From Eupeodes corollae (lineage: Eukaryota > Arthropoda > Insecta > Diptera > Syrphidae), in contig NC_079148.1 of NCBI RefSeq assembly GCF_945859685.1, positions 146,069,133 to 146,133,132 of the forward strand: a stretch of DNA of 64,000 nucleotides, written 5' to 3'. A program made the translations under genes and the position numbers. Positions within the stretch are counted from its first letter, which is position 1; each line of letters starts with the position of its first letter. Positions 46,131 through 56,925 of this stretch are shown piece after piece. Under the pieces are notes generated by a model. It was not told where the DNA came from, ran no database searches, and saw nothing but the letters and a program-made list of their open reading frames with translations.

Positions 46131-49100
46131 ATACATTTCCAAAAAAGGCTTTAAATAAGTCCAAAAAAAAGATTAGAATATGTTCCCTCCTTTAAGAATT
46201 GTTTTACCATTTTATATGTTCACAAAAATGAAATAATTCCAATTTTCAAATGTTAGTCATATAGCACTTCGACTCAAAATATTTTGAAATAAGTTAAAAT
46301 TATTTTAAGAAAAAAGACGAACTTATTTGAACAAAGGAAAAGGAGCCTAGAAGATGTATTTCATAGTCAAATTTGTGGAATTATTTCTATCAAAAAATAA
46401 CTCCCCAAATTTAAAATTAAACTAGCCCAAAAAATCATGAATTAAATCCTTAAAAAGGTGATTCTAACACAAATGTGTTGGGGTTATTTCATAGAGCCTC
46501 TATTTGACCTAGAAAAAATAACACAATAAATTGGTTTTAGGTCCCGAATATCTCGCAAAACAAATAAACTTCAATTTATTGACGGTATGCTTTTGGATAA
46601 GTACAGTCTTCTTAATTTTTTAAATATGCCAAATTTCATTAATGAAATTACGAAAATATTAAAGTGAAAACCTGAAGTTTAAGCAGTTTTCGGGCCATTC
46701 GAGATGTAACAATGTAGAATATTATTTTATAATTTTAAATACACATTTTCGAGGTGTGGAAAAAATATTTCAAGCTAAAATAAGCATGAAGTCAATATCA
46801 ATTTGGTTGTCAAAATGTTAGAATCCCAATATTAATGTATTCTTATTTGTAGTTGAATTGTTCGGAAAATTTAATATTGTTTTTGAAATATTTAGCAATT
46901 AATTTTTTCTAAACATTTAAAAGATATCAAGAACTTAATCGGGCCAGACATTTTTTTAATTTTTGTCAAGAAATATTTCTTGATCAGTTTCCAAATATAG
47001 GAACAAAATGTCACTTGATTTCTTTTTAAAATCATATCAATTCTCTTAACCAGCCTATTTGGAAAATAATTGAATACAATTCAATAGAAATATTTTTCTA
47101 AGCTATTTTAGGTCAGTGTAATTTTTGGCTTTCATACTCACATTTTTTGAAAATCATTTTGCATATCTTGATAATGTTTTGGTATCTCTCAAAATCAAAA
47201 TTCTCAATTCGAATAGAAAGTTGAATATTTTTAAACCTTTCAAAGTTAATAAATATATAATTAGTTCAATTTAATCAAAAGTATTATAAGCTTTCCAAAA
47301 TGATGTCTTATAAAAGAAACTAACTTGCAAAGAAAGATTTATTCATAGTTCCAAGTAAATTGGTATTTTTAATAGGCATGTTTTATATTGTTAAATTATT
47401 TTATAATTTTTTCTCAGATACAGACTTTCATACATACTCGTATTTTTATTAAATTAAATTGCAAATGAAAACTACTTTATTAATTTATAAGCGTATTGCA
47501 TAATTTTTTAATCAAATTTTTCCTAAAATCCTTTTGGTTATAATTAAAATATAAGTATTTTAATGCTTCTATAAAACTCTTGGCCAGAACAAGTACTCAT
47601 CAGACGCCATTTTTAATATAAATTTAAATGTAAACATGGCAAATTTTTCACGGCATTACGTTATCTAATTTTGTATTCCTTTCTTATGTGTGCGGCCCTC
47701 ATTTCCAATTAATTCCTTCTTCATTTCCCTTACGTTAATACCTACTTGATGGTAATTTTTTATTTCGCTTATTTTATCATTAACATCACTACAATTTGTT
47801 ATTGTCTTACATAATCAGAATGAATGAAGAAGAAAATAAAAATATTCATAAGATATCCCAGCAACAAGTCGCATTACAACTTAAAATTACCTTTTAATAG
47901 TTGGCCTAGGCACCTCAAAAACTTGCATAGGTATTCTTCTTATCGCTTGCTCTCTGGGTCTGGATACACGCACTTGACGCGTTTAGGTATATTAACATGG
48001 AACACCGCTTTTCCTTATGGCTCTACCTCATGATGGTTCTATAGATGCATCTGGCTGGTTATAGTTGGAGCAAAATATGTTATAATGACTGGAACTGAGT
48101 TATTTGAGCCAATAAACATACCAAACTCATCTTCACCGCTTATAGTCGAACGAAGTTCTCTGCAGGGGGTGTCCCTCTCTGTGTTGGGTTTTAACTGCGA
48201 CGTCCAGCGTTCCATCCATGTCCACCATCAGAGTTTGGTCAACAATGGAAAACGAGTTCCTATCGCATATCATAGTCTCATGGCTAGCCTCAGGGAAGTT
48301 ATAACCCACTCAAGCTCACACTCAGCTTAACAATTTATGTTATAGATCTTTTTGAATATTATTTGTTCCTTCCTTTTTCGGTCCTCTCTCTCTGTCTATC
48401 TACTTGCGTGGTGTTGTGGACTTCTATGCGCCAATTTGCATTTGGCAATCAACTATACGCACTAAGTGCATGCACTTACTTTGGCAATTAACAGCAGCAC
48501 TTTGTGTCTGGACTTGAACTCTAACTCGTACTCGACTCTGATGTTTCAGAGAGATGTTCCTCGAATATCCATGCATGCATATATATATGTCCAGTCACCG
48601 TCGTCCGTTGTTGTCTTCTTTTCCTCGTATCACATCACAATTCCATGTCATTAAAACTGCATCAAGGTGTTTATTAACAGATCATTTTCGGTTGGGGATC
48701 AGATGCCTCCATATGCATACGAGTACACATAGGGGCACAATGGGGATTGGGATGCATCCTTTTCCTCGTAACACTGAATTGAAGCGCGCACCATATTCAA
48801 GGCACGTAATTGGGCCTACCCACATGTAAATTAAGAAGTAAAATAATTGACCCACAATGGATAGGTACATAAAAAAGGAGTCAGAGTGAATAAACTGTAG
48901 AGGTACCTTCCTACCTATGCACTTCGTTCTGGAGCTGAGTGGACTTTATTTCTTAGCGCTGCTGGTGAAACACCTTCCTCATTGCTTAAATTATATGGTG
49001 GATACTTTGCAAGAAAAAGAAATATAAAAGGGACGCACGCCTTTCTACCTTGTTCCCAATTGTTTTGTTTTAGGGTTTTGTAAAAGGGGCAGACTGGCAC

Positions 49101-49984
49101 TTTCATTTTGTTGAAGTTCAATGCATCCACCATCATCGATGGATGGAATATATCCAAGAAGCACGTTCACGTTTTGGAAAGGCATCAATTTTATGAAGTA
49201 ATTGTTGATTGTGTTCTGCTGTAGGTAAATCGGACAAAAACACTAATTCAACCAATTAATATGTCAGCAGAGGAAAATTTATTGGCATCAATATAAGAAA
49301 ACCAGGAGAAATATTTGTAAATGTGACCTAAATTTATTAAATTGTTAAATACTTACGTGGTGTGCTTGAACGACCAATTTAAAATAAATTTGACAAATAA
49401 GGTTATAGGAAACTCTATAGTGGGGTGGAGTTAATTATGAATCTTTGGCAACAAGTGAACACAAAATAATAGTCCTTTGCTAACTTTCCAAAATGTAGGT
49501 ACAGCTTTCGTTTAGGACGAAACAAAATGTTATACACAATAACAACTTTTTTTTTCAGAGGTCAATTATAGCTTAGTTTTGCTGAGTTTTTTTTCATATT
49601 AAGTTTCTCCTCAAAACTCTACCGCCCATATTATTGAAATTTCCTTAAACTGGTTTTATTTTGAAAACTAGATTAAGGCAGTTTCGAGTTAAAAGTTTTT
49701 CAAAAAATTGATTTCGAAGCAATCGAATAAAAATAGTGTTTCAATAATACTCATTTTATTGATATTTTTAAATGCAATTTCTGAAGAACTTAAAAATATG
49801 CTCATTATATGTAAATGTTTACATATTTTTTATAAATTTGAATTGCTTAGAAAAACTTAACTAAATTCCTTCAGAATCATTTTCATATGAAGATCCTTAG
49901 AAAGTATAATTTAATCTTTTTTAAATAACGAACAGATCAAAAATAGCCCATCTTCTTTGTTGTTTGGTTATAGGTTTCTGTCTT
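46131..49984. other. Unique non-coding sequence
   Basis: 46131-47700 is AT-rich. 47850-49200 has mixed composition with short open frames (62-91 codons) of no recognisable family. A good donor in reverse (CACCAC|GTAAGTATT, about 49356) has no partner acceptor nearby. Nothing called. Confidence 0.4.
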
Positions 49985-51660
49985 CGGTGATTTTCCCATT
50001 GTTTAAAAAAGGAGATGCATCTGTTCCCGAGAATTTTTGAGAGATATCGTTTTTAAACGCTTCTATAAAGATGTTTGCGAGTATGATATTCAGCGGACTT
50101 TCTTCATGGGTGAACGTGAACTCCAAGCTCAGTGAGCTCCAAGCTGGATTTCGATCTGAAGATTCAGCTACAGATCAGGTGTTTCTGATACTTAATATTG
50201 CAAATGTGTACTTTACTCGTGGACAAAAAAGATTTTAAGGCAGCATTTGACAGCATTGAGCTAGAGGCACTTTTTCTAAAAGTTTTGAATATCGGCATAT
50301 CTTCCAAAATTATCAGTATTTTAAGAGCTTTTTATAACTAAAGATTCAATATCCGTTTGGGATGGAGAATGCCTTTCCGAAGATTTCAGTTCTTCAATGG
50401 GCTTAAAACAAGGATGTGCGTTAATTGCTCTATTATTCACCCTATTTATTGAGAATTTAATAGAGCACACAGGAGAAGGGGTGAACTTTGCTGGAGAAAA
50501 TATTCCAGGCTTATTGTATGCTGATGATATCATACTTTTATATGAATTCAAAGACCAACTCCAAGAAATGATTGTCAAACTTGGAAAATACCGCCATGCA
50601 TAGAATTTATCAGTGAACCTTAGCAAATCTAACATAATGATCTCCAGAAAAGGATACGGAAGATACGCTAGTTATGAAAAATGGAAGTACCAGGATCAGG
50701 AAGTTCAAATTGTTAAGGAAGTTAAATACCTCGGTGTGACCATAACAAGTAACCTTTGTATGAAAAAACATATCAATTTAAAACTTCAGGAGGCGAAGGC
50801 ATTTCAAATAAATCCATCCACCACTCATCAAAATATAAACTGTTTCAAGCTGTGGCAAAATTTATTATACTTTACTCCACGCAAGCGTTTGGCTACAAAA
50901 AATATGCAGATGTGGAAAAACTACTACGTTTCTTTTTGAAGCGAGTGTGTGCTCTCCCATTAACAACGCGTTATTATTTGCTTCATATCGAAACAGCTTG
51001 TTATTGACGCGGTCAAGATTCATTTCGGTTATCAAAGTTATCAAAGTACTCCGATTGGATTCATCAAGACTGGTGGCCAATAGTGTATTAAAATTTATCA
51101 TCATAAATCGACTTAATTTTGTACAAACTTAGATCGATCTTGCTGATTTGACGAGTGTATCGATTGAATTTGATTTGTTCAACCCAACAGCTTTTAAAGG
51201 AAGTCTTAACTCCCTTTTTGCGAAATTGGATGAGAATTATCGGCAAAATTTCATCAACCAGGCCAAAGCATCGCAGCATACTTCTATAGTAAGTTGGAGT
51301 TAAATATTAGGAAATCAAGCTACTTCGACGACAAGAACTCAACGGGTATGATTTCTTCAATTCTACGAACCAAAAGTGAGATACTTTCTCTGAACTACAT
51401 ACATACCGCACAGACCAGACCTGCCTGTCAATTGCCAACTCTACAACACGGATGATAGAGGGAATATCGGACACTTTTTAGGATGTTGTCCAATTATCCA
51501 AGAAATTCGTCGAGACATTTTTGGGAAGAACCAATTTGAAGCTGAAGATGTAATTCAAACTCTAAATGGAGCAAAATGCTGGAATAAACTTTACAAATTC
51601 CTCCAATGCGCATAGGCTTACAGAAAAAGAATTCTTAAAGAGAGCTTTTGATTTTTCCAG
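49985..51660 (+). pseudogene. LINE family alpha, copy 2, RT to C-terminal knuckle
   Basis: Frames in order: VIFPLFKKGDASVPEN (49990), LQAGFRSEDSATDQVF (50135), KDFKAAFDSIELEALFLKVL (50228), GLKQGCALIALLFTLFIENL (50400), the active site LLYADDIILL (50515-50530), KEVKYLGVTITSNLCM (50719), then FIILYSTQAFGYKKYADVEKL. The C-terminal region includes LDENYRQNFINQAK, TRPACQLP, RGNIGHFLGCCPIIQEIRRD (about 51460) and a tail ending QCA and a stop near 51616. At least six stops or frame changes are visible. The endonuclease domain is absent (5' truncation). Same family as copies at 28.5-29.6 and 52.5-56.0 kb. Confidence 0.87.
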
Positions 51661-52079
51661 TGCATTTAAATTTGTTTTTTTTTCTCTTTGCTGTATGTTT
51701 TCATTGACCTTTTTTTTATATAAACTTATTTAAAATAATTTTCAGTAATTAAAATTTAATTATTCCATTTAATCTCACTTTTTGTCTATATTGTTTTATT
51801 TGTTCTCGCTATCAGAATTCATATTCTGTCAATCTGACCGACCGAAGCGACAGTTTTAAATCAAGGTCTTAAAAGAATTGTAATCATTTATTGTGTAACT
51901 GAAGTTTATACATAAAGTCATTTCTATTCTATTCTAATCTTTTAAATAAACCTTAATAATTTATTAATTTCCGAATTCGTTATAACAGTATTTTTAAACT
52001 TTTTTTGTAAGCGTGATTTTTTAGCTATTATCTTTTTGGCAACACTGGTTTAAACAGCCGACACACGTTTCGTGTTTTG
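51661..52079. other. Short AT-rich spacer
   Basis: The 3' non-coding end of the upstream LINE may run into its first ~150 bp; otherwise nothing is recognised. Confidence 0.4.
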
Positions 52080-52470
52080 TTTTACTGTCTAACATCTTCA
52101 GTTTAGTCTATTATTTAACCAATCATCTTACAAAAAACAACGCTTGCAAATTATTGAATTTGATTATGAAAATGCGTGTTCTGTTAAGAAAGTTCATCGT
52201 GTGCTTCTTCCATTTAATGGTCAATTTAATTTTTGTCTTAATAAGTCCGTAATTAAGCAGAATTGTCAATTTTGGAGTGAAGATCAGCCAGAAGCATTGC
52301 AAGATCTACCAATGCATCTAAAAAATTCACAGTTTAGCGCGGTTTATTGGCTGGAGCCATCATTGGACCGTACTTCTTCAAAGATGATGCGAATCGTAAC
52401 GTAACTGAGAATGGTGAGCGCTACCGTAAGATGATATCCAATTTTTGTTTCCCCAAAATGCATCTTCATA
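52080..52470 (+). pseudogene. Mariner/Tc-type transposase fragment with internal deletion
   Basis: The open frame (about 52118-52230) gives RLQIIEFDYENACSVKKVHR, then PFNGQFN, an N-terminal DNA-binding segment. It then jumps to KQNCQFWSEDQPEALQDLP, a piece from after the first catalytic Asp. In another frame GLLAGAIIGPYFFKDDANR is followed by VTENGERYRKMISNF to PKMH (52340-52460), the usual central block of this insect transposase group. The stretch holding the first catalytic Asp and everything after the central block (second Asp onward) are missing. No terminal repeats were found. It abuts a LINE at 52475. Confidence 0.75.
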
Positions 52471-52474
52471 AAAA

Positions 52475-53800
52475 GATTTGAAAACTTCTGGTGTTGATGG
52501 AATACCGTATGAATTTTATAATAATGCATGTCCATCTCTTATTAAAGAAATGCAAAAGGTATTCACTGAGATTCTTGAAACTGCAACGCTACCATCATCT
52601 TTCAGAAAATCCATTATATACCCACTGTTCAAGATACAAATGTGTCAAACTATAGAGGACTTTCATTTTTAGATACGCTCTATAAGCTGCGGCTTGGTTA
52701 GAAAGAAACAACATCATCAATGAATTTCAAGCTGCATATAGAACCAACTATTCTACTGTGGACCAAGTTTATAATCTTTCATGCATAATTCAACTTCAAC
52801 TCTGCCAAAAGAAGAAACTCTACGCTTTTTTCATCGATCTTAAGGCTGCTTTTGATAGCTTTGACAGGAATGCTCTTATTTATAAGCTATCGACTCTGGG
52901 AATATTTTCGAAGATACTGGCTATTATAAATTCTCTTTTAAAGAATAGTACTGCAGCTGTTTGGGATGGTTCGTGTTTGTCAGACTTCTTCCCGCGAGGA
53001 AAGGTGTTAGTCCAAGATGTGTGCTAAGCTCTCTTTTTTCGTTCTGTTTTTAAATGATCTTAATGCGAAACTTCCAATCGGTATTGTTTTAGACGATCTT
53101 TAAACTAACGCCTTTTTATATGCAGATGATATTGTACTGTTGTCAGATAATCCTTCCAATTTGCAACAGCTAATTGAGGGTTTTAAGACTAACAGCATTC
53201 AATGGAATCTTGAAATAAATCTTGATAAGTCGGAAATAGTAAGAAGAGCAGCGTGCAAAAAATGGTTTTACAATCATTAAAAAATAAAGGTTTCTAATCA
53301 ATACAAATATCTTGGCGTAGTGAATGAGCATCTAACAAACAGATTGGGAGCATCTAAAAATTCCATCAATGCAATTGATGCTAGACAATACCGTCCCACA
53401 CTCAACAAAGTTCAAAATATACAATGCCACCTCAAAAGCTATTATTTTGTACTGTGCTCAACTTTGGGATTATCGCGAATACAACGAAGTCGAAAAATTG
53501 CAGCGTTTTTTCATGAAAACATACTTTTTATTGCCCGATAATATGCCATACTATGCTTTGCACATTGAAACACGTTCACCAAAGGGTTTTTACGTCCCTC
53601 CAGCTACATTTTTCTTTCATAAGACGAAATCTAAATCTTCCTAATAATAGACTAACCAACATTTTATCGAAAGCCATTATAAACAAGAAAATCTTTTGAG
53701 CTAAGGAATGGTTGGATCTTTTACATGACTGTTCGTTGGATTTTTCTTTTGACATGAATCTACTTGAATAGCCCTGCTTACATAACATTCTTTTACTTTA
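52475..53800 (+). pseudogene. LINE family alpha, copy 3, 5' part (RT)
   Basis: Frames in order: TSGVDGIPYEFYNNACPSL (52485), SSFRKSIIYPLFK, NYRGLSFLDTLYKL, INEFQAAYRTNYSTVDQVYN (52720), KKLYAFFIDLKAAFDSFDR (52810), IYKLSTLGIFSKILAIINSL, AAVWDGSCLSDFFPRG, a degraded GC-LSPxLF segment, the active site LYADDIVLLSDN (53115-53140), NQYKYLGVVNEHLTN, then KAIILYCAQLWDYREYNEVE and MPYYALHIETRSP. The last readable piece is EWLDLLHDCSLDFSFD (53706), after which family X copy E begins. The C-terminal knuckle appears beyond copy E at 55605-56002. Confidence 0.87.
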
Positions 53801-53807
53801 AATGAAA

Positions 53808-55600
53808 AAAAAAAAGAGGCTGGGATGCGACCCACACTGATAACTTCCCAACCCGTCTGTCGATTTGTCTTGCTTAAAAGTTTGTCTATATGTACTTGTA
53901 TCAATTTTTACCAAATTTGCGTACTATTTTTTGTAGATTATTTTATGAAAAAACGGACTGTTGGATTTTTATATAAAAATCATTGAATATTGAAAACAAT
54001 ATTTTCTGTAAAATAAATAAGTTTGAAGCCAATATCTAAAATTTTTGAAAAGATATTTGAGTCGAAAATAAATTTTTACCAACTTTTGTTAAATTTTTTT
54101 AGGTTTTTAATTTTTTGTACAAAAACTATCAATTCGATTTTTTTCAAAATTCAAAATTTTATTGAATGTTGACAACAATATTTTTTGAAAGATAAAAGCA
54201 AATTAAAGCCAATATCTCAAAGTTTTAAAAAGATATTTGAGTCGATATTCAATTTTTACCAACTTTTATTAATTTTTTTTTTTCGGTTTTTAATTTTTTG
54301 TAAAAAAACTATCAATTCGATTTTTTTCAAAATCTAACTGCACGTTAAAAACAATAGTTTTTGAAAGATTAAAGTGAATTTAAGCCAATATCTCAAAGTT
54401 TTGAAAAGATATTTGAGTCGAAAATCAATTTTTACCAACTTTTGTTAAATTTTTTTAGGTTTTCAATTTTTTGTACAAAAACTATCAATTCGATTTTTTT
54501 CAAAATTGTACTGAATGTTAACAATAATATTTTTTGAAAGATAAAAGTAGATATAAGACAATATCTACAATTTTTGAAAAGATATTTGAGTCGAAAATCA
54601 ATTTTTACCAACTTTTATTAATTTTTTTTCGGTTTTTAATTTTTGGTAAAAAAACTATCAATTCGATTTTTTTCAAAATCTTACTGCACGTTAAAAACAA
54701 TAGTTTTTGAAAGATTAAAGTGAATTTAAGCCAATATCTCAAAGTTTTGAAAAGATATTTGAGTCGAAAATCAATTTTTACCAACTTTTGTTAAATTTTT
54801 TTAGGTTTTTATTTTTTGTAAAAAAACTGTCAATTCGATTTTTTCAAAATTTTACCGAATGTTGAAAACAATATTTGTTATAAGATGAAATAAGCTCTAA
54901 GCCTAAATTTTAAGTTTTTGAAAAGATATTTGAATCAATACTCAATTTTTACCAACTTTGAGTAATGTTTTTTTTAGATTTTTATTTTTTATAAAAAAAA
55001 CTGTCAATTAGATTTTTCTCAAAATTTTACCAAATTTCAAAAACATTGTTCTCCGTTGCTCAAAATTGTTTTGGAGATGAAATTATATTTTAGTCGTTAA
55101 ATTTTGGAGGTGACAAATTTTTTTTATCAGTTTATTTGATTTATAAAAAAACCGTTAGATAGATTTTTTTCAAAAAATATATATTTTTGGTATCACGTTA
55201 CAATTTATTATATAAAATTTAATTCAAGTCTCTAACGTTTTTGGTTCGTAAGATATTTAGGGTTAACCAAAATTTTTACCTTTTTTTTAAACTGCTATGG
55301 TAAAAAAACCACCCACGCAATTTTCTTGAGAGCCCTTTCTGCATCTTTCTGCCTTATTATCCGTATAACAAAATTTATTTTGAGTCGATATCTCTTCTGG
55401 TTCTTGAGCTATGGACAACGAAAAAAACGTCGCGAACGTACGGACGTACGGACGTACGAACGTACGTACACACGCACGCACAGACATCTTTCTAAAAATC
55501 TTTTATTTCGACTCTAGGTACCTTGAAACGTCGAGAAATGTCAAAATTTTCAATTTGACAAATCGGACCCATTACAATAACTTCCTATGGGAAGTTAAAA
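53808..55600 (+). repeat. Family X interspersed repeat, copy E
   Basis: The 5' end GAGGCTGGGATGCGACCCAC is at 53815; TAACTTCCCA at 53841-53850. The middle holds six or more ~173-bp units. The 3' segment has AACGTCGCGAACGTACGGAC and CGGACGTACGAACGTACGTA (55431-55470), GTACCTTGAAACGTCGAG and the final hairpin CTTCCTATGGGAAG ending at about 55597. Complete at both ends. LINE alpha sequence lies on both sides (RT before, C-terminal knuckle after), so it looks inserted in that LINE. Confidence 0.88.
54123..55170. repeat. Tandem array of ~173-bp AT-rich units
   Basis: The phase marker AACTATCAATTCGATTTTTT or AACTGTCAATTCG recurs at about 54123, 54308, 54480, 54653, 54825 and 54999 (spacing 185, 172, 173, 172, 174). 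Each unit also has CAATTTTTACCAACTTT, AAAGATATTTGAGTCGAAAA and GAATGTTGACAACAATATTT. Units 2 and 4 and units 1, 3 and 5 share variants, suggesting a higher-order dimer. Confidence 0.88.
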
Positions 55601-55604
55601 ATAC

Positions 55605-56002
55605 TGGACTGAATTTACAGTTAGTGCGTCACAGTCTCAATAACACGATGAATATTGCTTGATGTACTCCGGCATACCGGACGACTATGATGACTCCAAT
55701 TCACTTGATATGATTTCCATAGTTCTTAAAGCACGCTGCAGGTTCCTTAATATCAATGGAAGAACCTTCCAAGGAGACACTGATGAAATATATTATGTAA
55801 TTTGGATGTATTGGAAAATACCATGCACTTTATTGGAACCTGCCCAGTATTCAAAACGTATAGGAGAACATTTCTTGGCAGCGGCATGCTTTGTCATTCT
55901 CAACTTCACAACATTCTTAATGGCTTATGCTACTCAAACTTATATTAATTTTTAAAAGCGTCAATTAAATATCCTTATCTTATTATAAATGAATTTTCAT
56001 AA
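55605..56002 (+). pseudogene. LINE family alpha, copy 3, 3' part (C-terminal knuckle)
   Basis: Frame 1 gives MYSGIPDDYDDSNSLDMISI and KARCRFLNINGRTFQGDTDE. After a one-base frame change near 55800, LENTMHFIGTCPVFKTYRRT, FLGSGMLCHSQLHNILNG and IKYPYLIINEFS lead to a stop at 56002. The H-x-x-G-x-C-P core and the spacing match RGNIGHFLGCCPIIQEIRR of copy 2. It continues the LINE interrupted by family X copy E. Confidence 0.75.
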
Positions 56003-56159
56003 CATAAGTATATGTTACTTAATGTACTTACTAAGCTTATGTATTTTTAAATTTCCTTTTTAACCTGACAGGTAACTTAAAGTTATTATCAAAACTAATT
56101 TTTAACTAGCAGAACTTTTTTTTGTAAAATCTTTTTGAAAACAAAATTATATATCTATA

Positions 56160-56925
56160 TATCTAACAGGCATATTTACTTTCAGTTCTACTTCTTCAAC
56201 ATTAGGCCTCAGTGGCGATGATTTTAAGCACGCGTTGATACCATCAGCGTATGTTAAACGCGGAATAACGGAAAGTGTTTGTCTGAAATCACCTGAAAGG
56301 AGTAACAGATTGACACCAAATAGTCCAAACGCCCCAAGCGAATGTTTCTGTGCCTTAGTGCATTCATCCCAGAATATAATTTTACACTATTTCAGCACTG
56401 TGGCCACTGAGATGATTGTTTTTCTTATATTGCACACCGCTTCTGGGTTATTTTGAATATTTAGTGGTAGTTTAAATACTGAATGAGCTGTTCTGCCGCC
56501 ATTCGATAAAGTTCCCGAAATGCCAGAAGATGCAACAGCCAATTCCATAACATTTGATCGTATTATAGCAAGAATTAGCGAAATAAGGAATGTTTTTCCA
56601 GTTCCACCTGGTGCCTCCAAGAAAAAAGAATCCACCTTATCCTGCCAAAACTGGGAACATTATGTGGTCATTAATGGTTCTTCGTTCTTCATTCGCTAGT
56701 GGGACATTACGAGCGACAATCGTTGCCATTTCTTCAGTATTGTATTGTAGTTCACGATTCAATTCAATTTCTATTAAATCAGATGCATTTCGATTTGGTA
56801 ATTGCATACCAAAATGACTGAGTGGTTATTTGGCATTGATAATGCAAAGATTCTCAATAGCAATCAAAGCTTCATTGTACATAGCGTCGCTGAATACTAT
56901 CGTATGATCGTTTCACCGTGTACGA
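56160..56925 (-). pseudogene. Helitron helicase (Pif1-like) remnant
   Basis: Minus strand from the right: YNEALIAIENLCIINAK (56880), LSHFGMQLPNRNASDLIEIE, RELQYNTEEMATIVARNVPL (56740), then the Walker A motif EAPGGTGKTF (about 56595-56620). RSNVMELAVASSGISG, GGRTAHSVFKLPLNIQ, and Walker B FWDECTKAQKHSLGAF (about 56335-56375) follow, then LLLLSGDFRQTLSVIPRLTY (about 56250-56305) and INACLKSS. Such helicases form the C-terminal half of the Rep-helicase protein that moves Helitrons by rolling circle. Here the Rep nuclease, the rest of the helicase and the ends are absent. There are stops near 56825 and before the Walker A block, and a codon block is lost between Walker B and the GDFRQT motif. 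Confidence 0.88.

Noticed and set aside
54123..55170. CRISPR-like array of regular repeats
   Set aside because: Units are about 173 bp without unique spacers, in eukaryotic transposon DNA; this is a tandem satellite-type array.
55411..55662. Protein-like frame rich in RTYGRT/RTHART over the family X 3' end
   Set aside because: Seen in copies A, B and E only because the ACGTACGGACGTAC/CACGCACGC tract is free of stops; the frame is not preserved at its ends and is a by-product of the repeat.
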